A DNA stretch of 64,000 nt, from positions 1 through 64,000 of the forward strand of contig CAZTIG010000017.1 in assembly GCA_964613665.1 (NCBI GenBank), read 5' to 3'. Positions 16,643-24,601 of this stretch are shown here, one piece after another. The notes below the pieces were generated by a model that was given only the letters and a program-made list of their open reading frames with translations, had not been told where the DNA came from and made no database searches. Position numbers and translations under genes: made by a program. How positions within the stretch are numbered: position 1 is the first letter of the stretch; every line of letters begins with the position of its first letter. This DNA comes from CAZQFV01 sp964613665. GTDB lineage: Bacteria; Chloroflexota; Chloroflexia; DTKN01.

Positions 16643-17350
16643 TCACCGCTGCTCGATCGACGAAGCACCCGATGTCTCGATCCTGCCCATCGTGGGGTTG
16701 CCCACGTAGTACACGTGCGACGCCCCGCTGGCCTCGACGTCGAGCCGGCCGCTGGGGACCACCGTGGCCGAACTGGCCCCGCTCACCTCGACATCAGCGT
16801 CCCGCACCGGGAAGGCACGTAGGTCGACCGTGCTCGCGCCCGAGACGTTGGCCTGCAGACCCTGCCCCGTTCCGGTCAGCCGAACGGTGCTGGCACCCGA
16901 GACCTCCATCGTCACGTCCGCGCTCTGGATATCGCCCTCCACCGTGCTGGCACCGGACACCTCCAGGACGAGATCCCGGGCAGACCGGAAGCCGCTGATC
17001 GCCACCCGGCTGGCCCCGCTCGCCTCGACGCGGCTCAGCTCGGGCATGACGACCTCAGCCTGAAGGGTCGCGTTGGTGACCCAGGAGTTCGGCCGCAGGC
17101 CGAGGCGCAGCGTGCTGCCCTCCTTGTCCACCCGCAGGTAGGGGACGATGTTGTCGTCCACACGCACGACGACACGGAAGGACTCTCCCTGGCGGATGCT
17201 TACCTGAAAGGAAGCGCTCGCTTCCACCGCGTCGAACCCACTCAGGCTCTCCTCCCGCGTCACCACATTGCCCGACCCGCTGACCAGGTTGCCACAGGCA
17301 CCCAACAGCAGGACGAGCCCAACCGCAACGACCAGGAACCTCTTGCTCAT
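16643..17350 (-). CDS. Head-GIN-domain (DUF2807) lipoprotein
   Basis: A 235-aa lipoprotein with signal peptide and lipobox LLGAC (Cys19). The mature part is one putative auto-transporter adhesin head-GIN domain, a right-handed beta-helix. Repeats of the form E(V/A)SGAS recur about every 19-20 residues (ASGASRV, VSGASTV three times, VSGASSA, ASGASHV, TSGASSI), matching coils of the helix. Such proteins are surface-exposed and of unknown ligand. The start at 17350 begins the signal peptide and has GAGGAGA upstream. The ATG seven codons earlier lacks a site. The gene is divergent from the MATE-like gene and each has an extended -10. Confidence 0.88.
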   Translation of the reverse strand: MSKRFLVVAVGLVLLLGACGNLVSGSGNVVTREESLSGFDAVEASASFQVSIRQGESFRVVVRVDDNIVPYLRVDKEGSTLRLGLRPNSWVTNATLQAEVVMPELSRVEASGASRVAISGFRSARDLVLEVSGASTVEGDIQSADVTMEVSGASTVRLTGTGQGLQANVSGASTVDLRAFPVRDADVEVSGASSATVVPSGRLDVEASGASHVYYVGNPTMGRIETSGASSIEQR

Positions 17351-17397
17351 GGCATTCTCCTCTCTTGGCACAGCCTCTCATCGTTTCCAGTGCCGCC

Positions 17398-17406
17398 ATT
17401 ATACCA
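17398..17406 (-). promoter_or_regulatory. Extended -10 for the head-GIN gene
   Basis: Minus strand TGG-TATAAT. The -35 position has no consensus. Confidence 0.5.
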
Positions 17407-17473
17407 CGGACGCCGGCACCCCGCCTATCGGTGCGCTAACGGTTCGCCATCCGGCGTCCATCGGCAGGACCTG

Positions 17474-17482
17474 TGGTATAAT
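17474..17482 (+). promoter_or_regulatory. Extended -10 for the MATE-like gene
   Basis: TGG-TATAAT, 45 bases before the ATG at 17527. The -35 match is poor. Confidence 0.5.
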
Positions 17483-17526
17483 GGGCGGCGCCGGCCCAGC
17501 CCAGGCATCGTGCGTGAGAGAGCGCC

Positions 17527-18897
17527 ATGGCCGAACCGTCGAACCAGCCTTTCGCCGACCCCCTGACCGACCGCCGCATCGTGGCCACCTGGTGGCCGCT
17601 CGCCGCCAGTTGGCTGCTGATGTCGCTGGAGCAGCCGGCGGCCAACGCCGTCGTCGCCCGGCTGGCCGATCCGAAGGTCAGTCTGGCGGCCTGGGGCAGC
17701 ATCGTCTTCCCGATCTCCCTGGTGGTCGAAGCGCCGATCATCATGTTGCTGGCCGCCTCCACGGCACTGAGCAAGGACTGGGCCACCTACACCTGGCTGC
17801 GCCGCTTCATGCTGTGGGCCGGGGCCGGCCTGACGGCGCTGCACCTGCTGGTCGCACTGACGCCGCTCTACTACACCGTCGTGCAGGGACTGATCGGCGC
17901 GCCGGCCGAGATCGTCGAACCGGCCCGCATCGGCCTCCTACTGATGACGCCGTGGTCGTGGTCGATCGCCTACCGCCGATTCAACCAGGGCGTGTTGATC
18001 CGTTTCGGCCACTCCCGGGCGGTCGGCGTGGGCACGCTGGTGCGGCTGGGCAGCGAGGTGCTGGTGCTGGTCGGCGGCTACCTGGTCGGCACCATCCCCG
18101 GTGTCGCGGTGGCCGGCGGAGCCATCGCTGTCGGGGTGATGGGCGAGGCAGTCTACACCGGCCTGCGCGTGCGCCCTGTGCTGCGGAACCAGGTTCGCCC
18201 GGCGCCGCCGGCCGGCCTCCCGCCGACCTGGCCCGGCTTCCTGCGCTTCTACGTCCCCCTGTCGATGACGTCGCTCCTCTACCTGCTGGTCCAGCCCATC
18301 GGCAGCGCTGCGCTCAGCCGCATGCCCAGCGCGCTGGACTCCCTGGCCACCTGGCCCGTGTGCACCGGGCTCATCTTTCTCCTGCGCAGCCTGGGCATGG
18401 CCTACAACGAGGTCGTGGTGGCGCTGCTCGACCAGCCGGGGGCGGCCGCCGCGCTGCGGCGCTTCACCGCCTGCCTGGCCGGCCTGACGACGGCAGCCAT
18501 GGTGCTGCTCACGGCGACGCCACTGGCCGCCATCTGGTTTGGCCCGCTCTCCGCGCTGAGTGCTCCCCTGGTAGAACTGGCGCGAGGCGCCGTCTGGCTG
18601 GCCCTGCCCGTGCCGGGGCTCAACGTGCTGCAGAGCTGGTTCCAGGGCCGCATCGTGCACAGCGGCCATACGCGCGCCATTACCGAGGCGGTGGTCATCT
18701 ACCTCCTGGCCAGCACCGCCATCCAGTGGAGCGGCGTGGCATGGGGGCAGGTTCCGGGGCTGTACGTCGGTCTGGCGGCCTTCAGTGCCGGGTACGCCAT
18801 GCAGACCGCCTGGCTGTGGGTACGCAGTCGGGTCCGAGACAGGAAATCCCCTTCGGCGGCGCTATCGGCTGGCGCGTCCGGTGGAAATGTGCTATGA
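17527..18897 (+). CDS. MATE/ANKH-like polytopic exporter
   Basis: A 456-aa membrane protein with about 12 hydrophobic segments arranged as two similar halves, characteristic of the MOP exporter superfamily. The opening (WWPLAASWLLMSLEQPAAN) and the pattern of small residues suggest relatives of MATE efflux proteins and the ANKH phosphate/citrate exporters. The motif ASTALSKDW followed by FMLWAG in helix 2-3 supports this. It should move a small molecule or lipid-linked compound across the cytoplasmic membrane. The ATG at 17527 is the only sensible start and has GAGAGCGCC upstream. The substrate is not predictable. Confidence 0.7.
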   Translation: MAEPSNQPFADPLTDRRIVATWWPLAASWLLMSLEQPAANAVVARLADPKVSLAAWGSIVFPISLVVEAPIIMLLAASTALSKDWATYTWLRRFMLWAGAGLTALHLLVALTPLYYTVVQGLIGAPAEIVEPARIGLLLMTPWSWSIAYRRFNQGVLIRFGHSRAVGVGTLVRLGSEVLVLVGGYLVGTIPGVAVAGGAIAVGVMGEAVYTGLRVRPVLRNQVRPAPPAGLPPTWPGFLRFYVPLSMTSLLYLLVQPIGSAALSRMPSALDSLATWPVCTGLIFLLRSLGMAYNEVVVALLDQPGAAAALRRFTACLAGLTTAAMVLLTATPLAAIWFGPLSALSAPLVELARGAVWLALPVPGLNVLQSWFQGRIVHSGHTRAITEAVVIYLLASTAIQWSGVAWGQVPGLYVGLAAFSAGYAMQTAWLWVRSRVRDRKSPSAALSAGASGGNVL

Positions 18898-18898
18898 T
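18890..18898 (+). promoter_or_regulatory. Extended -10 for the small-membrane-protein/GerW pair
   Basis: TGC-TATGAT overlaps the stop codon region of the MATE-like gene and precedes the start at 18953 by 54 bases. Confidence 0.4.
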
Positions 18899-18952
18899 GC
18901 GAAGGCACTGCTGGACGGAGCGCCACTCTGCAGGACAGGAAAGAAGGTGGAA

Positions 18953-19315
18953 ATGGCATCGACACGGGCAAGCGCCGGACCGCAGCGGGTCGAGCGCGTC
19001 GTGCACGGCCGCCCCATGGCCTTCGGCGAGCACATCGTTACCCCTGTGTCCCGGGTTAGTGGATGGCGAGGGAGCAATCGGAGCGGGCGGTTGGCCAGGG
19101 CGGGTGCATGGCTGCGCGCCACCCCGGTGGAGGTCGTCGTGCACGAGCAGGACGGGACCGAGCAGCGCATCGCCATCGTCGACCCCTCGGCAGAGGCGCT
19201 GCGGCGGATCGGCCGCCTGGCGATCGTGACGGCCTTGGGCTGTTGGCTGGTGATGCTGTTGGCAGGCAGGCTGGGCCGGCACCGACCCCGGCGGAGCGCG
19301 AAGGAGGCCGCATGA
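18953..19315 (+). CDS. Small single-pass membrane protein, function unknown
   Basis: A 120-aa protein with a basic N-terminal half containing a short beta-like segment (VEVVVHEQDGTEQRIAIVD) and one membrane helix near residues 88-105, then a basic tail. I do not recognise a family. The ATG at 18953 has AGAAGGTGG just upstream. Its stop overlaps the start of the GerW-like gene (ATGA), which indicates translational coupling and suggests the two products act together at the membrane. Confidence 0.7.
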   Translation: MASTRASAGPQRVERVVHGRPMAFGEHIVTPVSRVSGWRGSNRSGRLARAGAWLRATPVEVVVHEQDGTEQRIAIVDPSAEALRRIGRLAIVTALGCWLVMLLAGRLGRHRPRRSAKEAA

Positions 19316-19725
19316 GCGAGCTGACGAATGCAGTCCAATCGATGGACAAGGCGCTTGACCGCCTCGGCGCCGACGCCGTGTTTGGGGAGGCCAGGAGGGA
19401 AGGTGACGTAACCCTCATTCCGGTGGCAAAGATCTCCTTCGGCTACGGCTACGGGTTCGGCCAGGGCACAGGCAAGGCCAAGGAAGAGGACGAGCCGGCA
19501 GGGGAAAAGGCGCCCGAGGCCGTGGGCGGCGGCATCGGCGGTGGCGGCGCGGTCAAGCCGTGCGGCTACATCCAGGTTACGGCCGAAGGGGTCGAGTACA
19601 AGCCGATCCAGGACGAGACACGCATTGCCCTGGCCGGCATCGCCATGGTCGCGTGGATCATCTTCTGGGGTGTCCGGGCCATCATCGCGGTGGCCAGGGC
19701 GATCGAGCGGCGCGCCAAGAGGTAG
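19312..19725 (+). CDS. GerW/YtfJ-family protein
   Basis: A 137-aa protein of the GerW (sporulation protein YtfJ) family. The family core is present: FGEARREGDVTLIPVAKISFG near residues 25-45 followed by Gly-rich GYGYGFGQG, a low-complexity Gly/Glu region, then GGGGAVKPCGYIQVTAEGV. Unlike spore GerW it ends in a hydrophobic segment (LAGIAMVAWIIFWGV) and a basic tail, so it is probably tail-anchored. GerW-family proteins also occur in non-sporulating lineages. Coupled to the preceding membrane protein. No sporulation regulators are in view. Confidence 0.82.
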   Translation: MSELTNAVQSMDKALDRLGADAVFGEARREGDVTLIPVAKISFGYGYGFGQGTGKAKEEDEPAGEKAPEAVGGGIGGGGAVKPCGYIQVTAEGVEYKPIQDETRIALAGIAMVAWIIFWGVRAIIAVARAIERRAKR

Positions 19726-19763
19726 AGCCACCACATCGGCGCTCGCCGCCCGCCCGGCTGCTG

Positions 19764-21557
19764 TCACCCGTGCGGGGGCATGCCCGTCTGCACGTCCCAG
19801 CCGTACTCGGCATAGGCGCCGGCGAGCAGGCGCTGTAGGTCGGGCACGTACCCTTCCGTGCCGCCGTTGGGGAGCGGCTGCATGAGCAGCGCCGGCAGGC
19901 GGTCGTTGGCGCAGGTCAAGCCCCGGCGCACGTTCAGCCGCCGCTTCAGCGTGACGATGTCCTTGCCCAGTGCGAGCAGGTCGGCTGCCTCCAGTCCCCA
20001 CCCGGTGGCGGCGTTCAGCGCGCCCAGCACCTTATCCACCCCGGGGTTCTGGAACTGGCAGAGGGTCAGGGCGTTGTACAGGTTGCGCCAGGCCTGCTGC
20101 CGCGCGGCGATGCGCCCCTTTTCCTCGGAGGAGTCAAAGCGCTCGCCGGGGACGACGCCCAGCTCATCGGGCGGGCCCTGGCCCTGGTCCACCCCGTACA
20201 TATCCCCCTCCATATGACAGGCCCCGCGCGGCGAGAGGGCATAGGTCACGGCCAAGCCGCCAAAGGCCCGCGGGTCGTGCATGGGCACCTCCAGGCGGTT
20301 GACCGTCACCGCCAGTTCCGGCACGCCGCAGTGCGCGGCGAGCGCCGCGCTGCCCTCGGCCAGGAGGTCGCCGAACCCCTCGCGGTGGGCCGTGAGCTCG
20401 ATCAGGCGGTGGACGGCCGCGGCGTCGCCATAGCGCAGCTCCAGCCCGCCGGTGTCGGCCGTGGTCAGCAGGCCGCGCGCAAAGAGCTCGCAGGCCAGGG
20501 CGATGGTCGCGCCCATGCTGATCGTGTCCAGGCCGTGGAGGTTGCAGAGGTGGCCGGCGTAGATGACCGCCTCCAGGTCATCGACTACCAGCAGCGAGCC
20601 GAGCGCACCGACGGTCTCGTACTCCGGACCGTCCACCCTCTCCGCGCCGTAGCGGGGGGCACGCGTCTCGCGGCCACAGGCGATGGGGCAGCGATAGCAG
20701 GCCGTGTTGCGGTTCTGGTAGTGCTCCACCAGGAGCACGCCCGACAGGTTGCTGCCTTGCTCCCACTCACCCTGTTGGTAGTAGCGCGTCGGCATGTCGC
20801 CGTACATCAGTGCCAGGTCGACGTAGCCGGCCGTCCCCGCCAGGCGGATGGACATGGCCGCCATGTCCTCCTCCACCCCGGCGACGACCTCCCGGCAGAG
20901 GGCCTGGAAGCGCTCGGGGTCGGCCAGGGGCACGCGGGCCGAGCCGCGCACGGCAATCGCCTTGAGCCTCTTGGCCCCCATCACCGCGCCCAGGCCGGTG
21001 CGCGCGGCGGCGCGGCCGTGGTCGTTCATGACTGCCGCCATCCTGACCAGGTTCTCCCCGGCCGGCCCGATGCAGGCCACGCGCGCCCTGCGATCGCCCA
21101 GCGCCTGGCGCAGTCGCTCCTGCGCCGCGTACGAATCCAGGCCCCACAGGCCGGCGGCGTCGTGCAGTTCGGCCCGGCCTTCGACGACGCTGAGGTAGAC
21201 CGGCCGCTCGGCCACACCGGTGATGAGGATGCCATCGTACCCGGCAAAGCGCAGTTCGGGCCCGAAGAAGCCACCGCTGTTGGCTTCGCCCCAGATGCCG
21301 GTGAGGGGAGACAGGGCGCAGACGCTGTAGCGGCCGGCCGAGGGCATGGCCGTGCCCACCAGCGGGCCGGTCATGAAGACGAGCGGGTTGTCGGGGCCGA
21401 GCGGGTCGGTCTGCCCGTCGACCATGTCCATGAGGTAGCGTGCCGCCAGCCCGCTGCCCCCGACGTAGGCGCGGGCCAGTGCCTCGTTCAGCGGCTCGTC
21501 CCGCAGCCTGCCGGACGAGAGATCGACGCGCAGGATCTGGCCCATGTAGCCGTGCAT
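19764..21557 (-). CDS. Aldehyde:ferredoxin oxidoreductase (AOR family)
   Basis: A 597-aa tungsto- or molybdopterin enzyme that oxidises aldehydes to carboxylates with ferredoxin, or runs in reverse. The N-terminal domain shows YVGGSGLAARYL and ALSPLTGIWGEANSGG, which bind the bis-pterin. The 4Fe-4S cluster is bound by Cys287, Cys290 and Cys294 (CYRCPIACG) and Cys500 (LTLCQFQNPG). Length matches the family (about 600). The ATG at 21557 has AAGGAGGAG upstream. It lies downstream of an Fe-ADH and an SCP2-domain gene on the same strand with short gaps, which supports an operon interconverting alcohol, aldehyde and acid. Substrate specificity cannot be read from the sequence. Confidence 0.95.
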   Translation of the reverse strand: MHGYMGQILRVDLSSGRLRDEPLNEALARAYVGGSGLAARYLMDMVDGQTDPLGPDNPLVFMTGPLVGTAMPSAGRYSVCALSPLTGIWGEANSGGFFGPELRFAGYDGILITGVAERPVYLSVVEGRAELHDAAGLWGLDSYAAQERLRQALGDRRARVACIGPAGENLVRMAAVMNDHGRAAARTGLGAVMGAKRLKAIAVRGSARVPLADPERFQALCREVVAGVEEDMAAMSIRLAGTAGYVDLALMYGDMPTRYYQQGEWEQGSNLSGVLLVEHYQNRNTACYRCPIACGRETRAPRYGAERVDGPEYETVGALGSLLVVDDLEAVIYAGHLCNLHGLDTISMGATIALACELFARGLLTTADTGGLELRYGDAAAVHRLIELTAHREGFGDLLAEGSAALAAHCGVPELAVTVNRLEVPMHDPRAFGGLAVTYALSPRGACHMEGDMYGVDQGQGPPDELGVVPGERFDSSEEKGRIAARQQAWRNLYNALTLCQFQNPGVDKVLGALNAATGWGLEAADLLALGKDIVTLKRRLNVRRGLTCANDRLPALLMQPLPNGGTEGYVPDLQRLLAGAYAEYGWDVQTGMPPHG

Positions 21558-21630
21558 CGGCTCCTCCTTCGAGCCAGCGAGCGGCCCATCCAGGCGGAGG
21601 GCCTGGCCTCGCCTGCCCGCTCACTCCCGG

Positions 21631-22794
21631 CTAGAAGTCCACTGGCTGCCCCTCGTACGTGCGGAGGAAGAGCTGGCGTAGCTCGTCGTAAGAGGGGCTG
21701 CGCACCGCCGTGACCATCTGCGTGTCGTTGAAGGCGCTGTCGATCAGCCTGTCGAGCTGGCCCATGAAGTCGTCGCGGGCGGCGCCGGCGTCCGCGAACG
21801 ACAAGGGCGCGCCCACCCGGGCGCAGAGCTCGCGAAAGCGCCGGGCCAGGGTCCGCGCCCCCTCCTCACCCTCGGCCGCGGGTCCGCCGGTGAAGGGGGT
21901 CAGCTCGGCGAAGCGCTCCGGGGCAACCGGCGCGGCGAACTCGACGGTGTAGGGCAGACAGACGGCCACGGCGCGCCCGTGCGGCAGGTGAAAGATGGCG
22001 CCGATGGCGTGACCCATGGCGTGGGCCATCGAGGCCATGGCGTTGCCAAAGCCCAGCCCGGCGCAGGCGGCGGCGTTGTGCATGCGCTCGCGGGCTTCCA
22101 TGTCGCTGCCGTCGGCCACGGCGCGCGGCAGGTAGCGGAAGATCAGCCGCACCGCATTCAGGCAGAGACCGTCGGTCAGGTCGGTGTGCCAGGCACAGGT
22201 ATAACCCTCGATGGCGTGCACCAGCGCGTCCAGGCCGGTGTCGGCAGTCAGGTGCGGGGGCATGCCGGCGGCCATGGCCGGGTCGATGATGGCCAGGTCG
22301 GCGGCGTTCTCGCGGTTGCCCAGGCCCATCTTGCGCTGCTCGGCCGTCTCGGTCAGGACGATGGCCCAGGTGACCTCAGCGCCGGTTCCGCTGGTGGTGG
22401 GGATGGCCACCAAGCGGGCCTTTTTCCGCAACCCCAGGCGGACAAAGGGGTTGATCTCCGCCGGGTCCAGGTCGGGGCGCTCGTAGAGGACCCAGATGGC
22501 CTTGGCCGCATCCAACGCCGAGCCGCCGCCCAGACCGACGAGCCAGTCGGGGGCAAACTCCTGCGCCACCTGGGCACCCTGGCGGACAGTCTGGACGCTG
22601 GGATCCGGTTCGACGGCGTCAAAGACCGCCACGGCCAGGCCGGCCCGCTCCAGGTGGGCCCTGACCCGATCCACCAGCCCGAGCTGCACCAGCGTGGCGT
22701 CGGTGACGATGAGCGCCCGCCGGCCCTCCAGCTCGTCCAGAGCATCGAGGGAGCCCTCCCCAAAGACGACCTGCGGCGAGACAAAGTACCACAT
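21631..22794 (-). CDS. Iron-containing alcohol dehydrogenase
   Basis: A 387-aa group III (Fe-dependent) alcohol dehydrogenase. The N-terminal nucleotide-binding domain has GGGSALDAAKAIW. The metal site is formed by the Asp of TADTGLDALVHAIEGY, the adjacent His, and His residues of MAHAMGHAIGAIFHLPHG. It probably interconverts a primary alcohol or diol with its aldehyde using NAD(P)H and feeds or drains the AOR encoded next. I choose the ATG at 22794, which has AAGGAGG six to seven bases upstream. The frame continues 13 codons further without a site. A second, distinct Fe-ADH lies across the divergent gap. Confidence 0.94.
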   Translation of the reverse strand: MWYFVSPQVVFGEGSLDALDELEGRRALIVTDATLVQLGLVDRVRAHLERAGLAVAVFDAVEPDPSVQTVRQGAQVAQEFAPDWLVGLGGGSALDAAKAIWVLYERPDLDPAEINPFVRLGLRKKARLVAIPTTSGTGAEVTWAIVLTETAEQRKMGLGNRENAADLAIIDPAMAAGMPPHLTADTGLDALVHAIEGYTCAWHTDLTDGLCLNAVRLIFRYLPRAVADGSDMEARERMHNAAACAGLGFGNAMASMAHAMGHAIGAIFHLPHGRAVAVCLPYTVEFAAPVAPERFAELTPFTGGPAAEGEEGARTLARRFRELCARVGAPLSFADAGAARDDFMGQLDRLIDSAFNDTQMVTAVRSPSYDELRQLFLRTYEGQPVDF

Positions 22795-22894
22795 CTCCAG
22801 CCTCCTTGGGACTCCTTCGAACCACGAAGGCACAAAGGCACGAATAGCACAACATCCCTCTGTGGCTTGGCGCCACAGCGGTGAGCAGGCGCAA

Positions 22895-23305
22895 CTACGA
22901 ACCGAAGTCAGTGGGCACCAGCGCGCAGCAGCTGACGATCTCCTTGGCCGCCTTGGGGTAGCGCATCACCTGCATCATGTTGCCCTGGAGGCGCAGCTTG
23001 CGCGTCATCATGCCCTGGATGGGGTCGAGCTTGCCCTCGATGACCTGGCGCCATGCGCTGAAGGGGGCAGCCAGCACGTAGGCAGCCTGCTTCTCCGGCG
23101 GGCCGGCGAGCAGCGCGGCACTGGGGCTCTTGCCGTGGTAGAGGTCCAGGTACAGGTACGCAGTCTCGGTGTGAGCGGCGTCCCCCTCGATGATAAAGAG
23201 AAAATCGCCCTCCCAGTCCTTGGCCGCGCGCTCGTAGGACTCGCTGGCGTTGAGCTGGCGGCTGAGCTCCTTGATCCATTCGTCCGAGGGAAATCGCAGT
23301 GCCAC
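22895..23305 (-). CDS. SCP2 sterol-carrier-domain protein
   Basis: A 136-aa stand-alone SCP2-fold protein: WIKELSRQLNASESYERAAKD opens the domain, followed by GDFLFIIEGD and the lipid-tunnel segment SAALLAGPPE, then GKLDPIQGMMTRKLRLQGNM, the typical SCP2 C-terminal part. Such proteins bind hydrophobic ligands such as fatty acids or acyl chains. It is the first gene of the minus-strand cluster with Fe-ADH and AOR, which suggests the aldehyde or alcohol handled is long-chain or hydrophobic. This is inference. The start ATG at 23305 has AAGGAGG upstream, and a promoter is at 23374-23401. Confidence 0.88.
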   Translation of the reverse strand: MALRFPSDEWIKELSRQLNASESYERAAKDWEGDFLFIIEGDAAHTETAYLYLDLYHGKSPSAALLAGPPEKQAAYVLAAPFSAWRQVIEGKLDPIQGMMTRKLRLQGNMMQVMRYPKAAKEIVSCCALVPTDFGS

Positions 23306-23373
23306 AGAGACCTCCTTGGATGTGATGGCCGGCCGTCGCCGGCAAGGGGCATCCTGTCTGATGAGCCAGGGCT

Positions 23374-23401
23374 ATTCTATCACAGCTCCGCCGGGCGTCA
23401 A
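23374..23401 (-). promoter_or_regulatory. Promoter of the SCP2-ADH-AOR cluster
   Basis: Minus strand TTGACG, 16-bp spacer, TAGAAT with TGA before it (extended -10). Confidence 0.6.
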
Positions 23402-23777
23402 CAGGTTGGACCAGCCCGGCACGGCGATATCAAGGTCGCGCCGATGCACAGCGGATGGCAAGTGCCCGGCCGGCGTACAGCGCGGCATGGCCGTACCATT
23501 GCCGTGTCCCTGGATGTGCGGCGTCGTGCCGTTGCCTGAGCCGGGCACTTGCCGGTCAAGGCCGGCGACTTTGGTACGGCCGTGCCAGCCCGGCCGCCGA
23601 CCACCGTTCGACCCCGGCCGGCCCGGCAGGCCCAACAAGTGGCTGACGCTGGACGCTTTGCGAGTGCTCGCGCTCTATGCCCCTCAGCAAGGGCCCACTC
23701 GTACACGGCACGACGACCGGCCGCCCGGGCCGCCATTCGTGCCAGCAGGAGTTGTGAGCGGATGTCAGGCACGGAGC
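23402..23777. repeat. Interleaved inverted repeats in the divergent gap
   Basis: Two inverted repeats are interleaved in the order A-B-A'-B'. A is GCAAGTGCCCGGC at 23458-23470, with its exact complement at 23540-23552. B is GGCATGGCCGTACCA at 23484-23498, with its complement at 23572-23586, one mismatch. The remainder is GC-rich with scattered CCGGCC motifs. No gene is convincing. An A-B-A'-B' order would form a pseudoknot rather than two simple hairpins if transcribed. It could also be a degenerate repeat element. Confidence 0.6.
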
Positions 23778-23807
23778 TTGACAATCGGGGCCCACTTGCG
23801 GCATAAT
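23778..23807 (+). promoter_or_regulatory. Promoter of the cyclophilin-like/monooxygenase/ADH cluster
   Basis: TTGACA, 18-bp spacer, CATAAT, about 53 bases upstream of the first start. Confidence 0.6.
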
Positions 23808-23859
23808 GGAGGCAGCAGCCGGTGTTGTATGCGGAGTCGCCCGACAGGAGGAGGATGCG

Positions 23860-24234
23860 ATGGCCAGGATCATCATCACCGCAGGAGAGCTGAAGCTACC
23901 AGCGGAGCTGTACGAGACCCCCACCGCCCAGCGCATCTGGGCGGTGTTGCCGATCAGCGGCAGGGCCAACACCTGGGGGCACGAGATCTACTTCGAGATA
24001 CCCGTGTGGGCGGCAGAGGAGGAAGATGCCCGTGCCGAGGTCACCGTCGGCGAGCTGGGCTACTGGCCGCTGGGGCACGCCTTCTGCGTTTTCTTCGGGC
24101 CGACGCCGGCCAGCACGGACGAGCACCCGCGGGCCTACAGCCCGGTCAACATCGTCGGGCGCATCCTGGGCAACGCCACTGCCCTGCGCGCCGTGCGCGA
24201 CGGCGAAGCGGTCACCGTCGCCCCAGAGACATAA
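23860..24234 (+). CDS. Cyclophilin-like-fold protein (DUF369/Cyclophil_like2)
   Basis: A 124-aa protein matching the small cyclophilin-like family with a beta-barrel fold. It opens with IIITAGELKLPAELYETPTA, continues with TWGHEIYFEIPV and GELGYWPLGHAFCVFFGPTP, and ends with SPVNIVGRILG, all hallmark segments. No peptidyl-prolyl isomerase activity is established for the group. The ATG at 23860 follows GGAGGAGG. It is the first gene of a three-gene plus-strand set with LsrG-like and Fe-ADH genes (gaps of 10 and 9 bases), so an auxiliary role in that redox cluster is likely. Confidence 0.82.
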   Translation: MARIIITAGELKLPAELYETPTAQRIWAVLPISGRANTWGHEIYFEIPVWAAEEEDARAEVTVGELGYWPLGHAFCVFFGPTPASTDEHPRAYSPVNIVGRILGNATALRAVRDGEAVTVAPET

Positions 24235-24244
24235 GGAGGCAGCG

Positions 24245-24592
24245 ATGCTCATCGTGCACGTGCACGCCCGTGTGAAGCCGGACTCTGTGGAGGCCTTTCG
24301 CCAGGCCACTGCCGCCAACGCCCGCATGAGCGTGCTGGAGCCGGGCGTGGCCCGCTTCGACGTCATCCAGCAGGCCGACGACCCGACGCGCTTCGTCCTG
24401 GTGGAGGTCTATCGCACGCCCGAGGACCCCGCCCGGCACAAGGAGACGGCGCACTACCAGACCTGGCGGGACGCCGTCGAGCCCATGATGGCCGAACCGC
24501 GGCGCAGCGTCAAGTACACGAACGTCTTTCCGGACGAACGCGGCTGGGAGGCGCTGCCGCCGGCCGTGTCCACCCCCTGCATCACGCCCTGA
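24245..24592 (+). CDS. LsrG-like antibiotic-biosynthesis-monooxygenase-domain protein
   Basis: A 115-aa ABM-fold protein with a ferredoxin-like dimeric barrel. Segments LIVHVHARVKPDSVEAF, EPGVARFDVIQQADDP and FVLVEVYRTPEDPARHKETAHY followed by W and SVKYTNVFP closely resemble LsrG-type proteins, which act on phospho-AI-2 products in enterobacteria. No AI-2 uptake genes are here, so a different small carbonyl compound is likelier. LsrG-like proteins often neighbour Fe-dependent ADHs, as here. The ATG at 24245 has AAGGAGG upstream. Short gaps on both sides support an operon. Confidence 0.85.
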   Translation: MLIVHVHARVKPDSVEAFRQATAANARMSVLEPGVARFDVIQQADDPTRFVLVEVYRTPEDPARHKETAHYQTWRDAVEPMMAEPRRSVKYTNVFPDERGWEALPPAVSTPCITP

Positions 24593-24601
24593 CGAGGAGC
24601 C

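Noticed and set aside
20214..21713. Plus-strand open frame of 499 codons opposite the AOR gene
   Set aside because: The minus-strand AOR has its cluster Cys residues and family length. The opposite frame has no motif.
23402..23777. CRISPR-like array
   Set aside because: The repeats are two inverted pairs, not regularly spaced direct repeats with unique spacers, and no cas gene is present.
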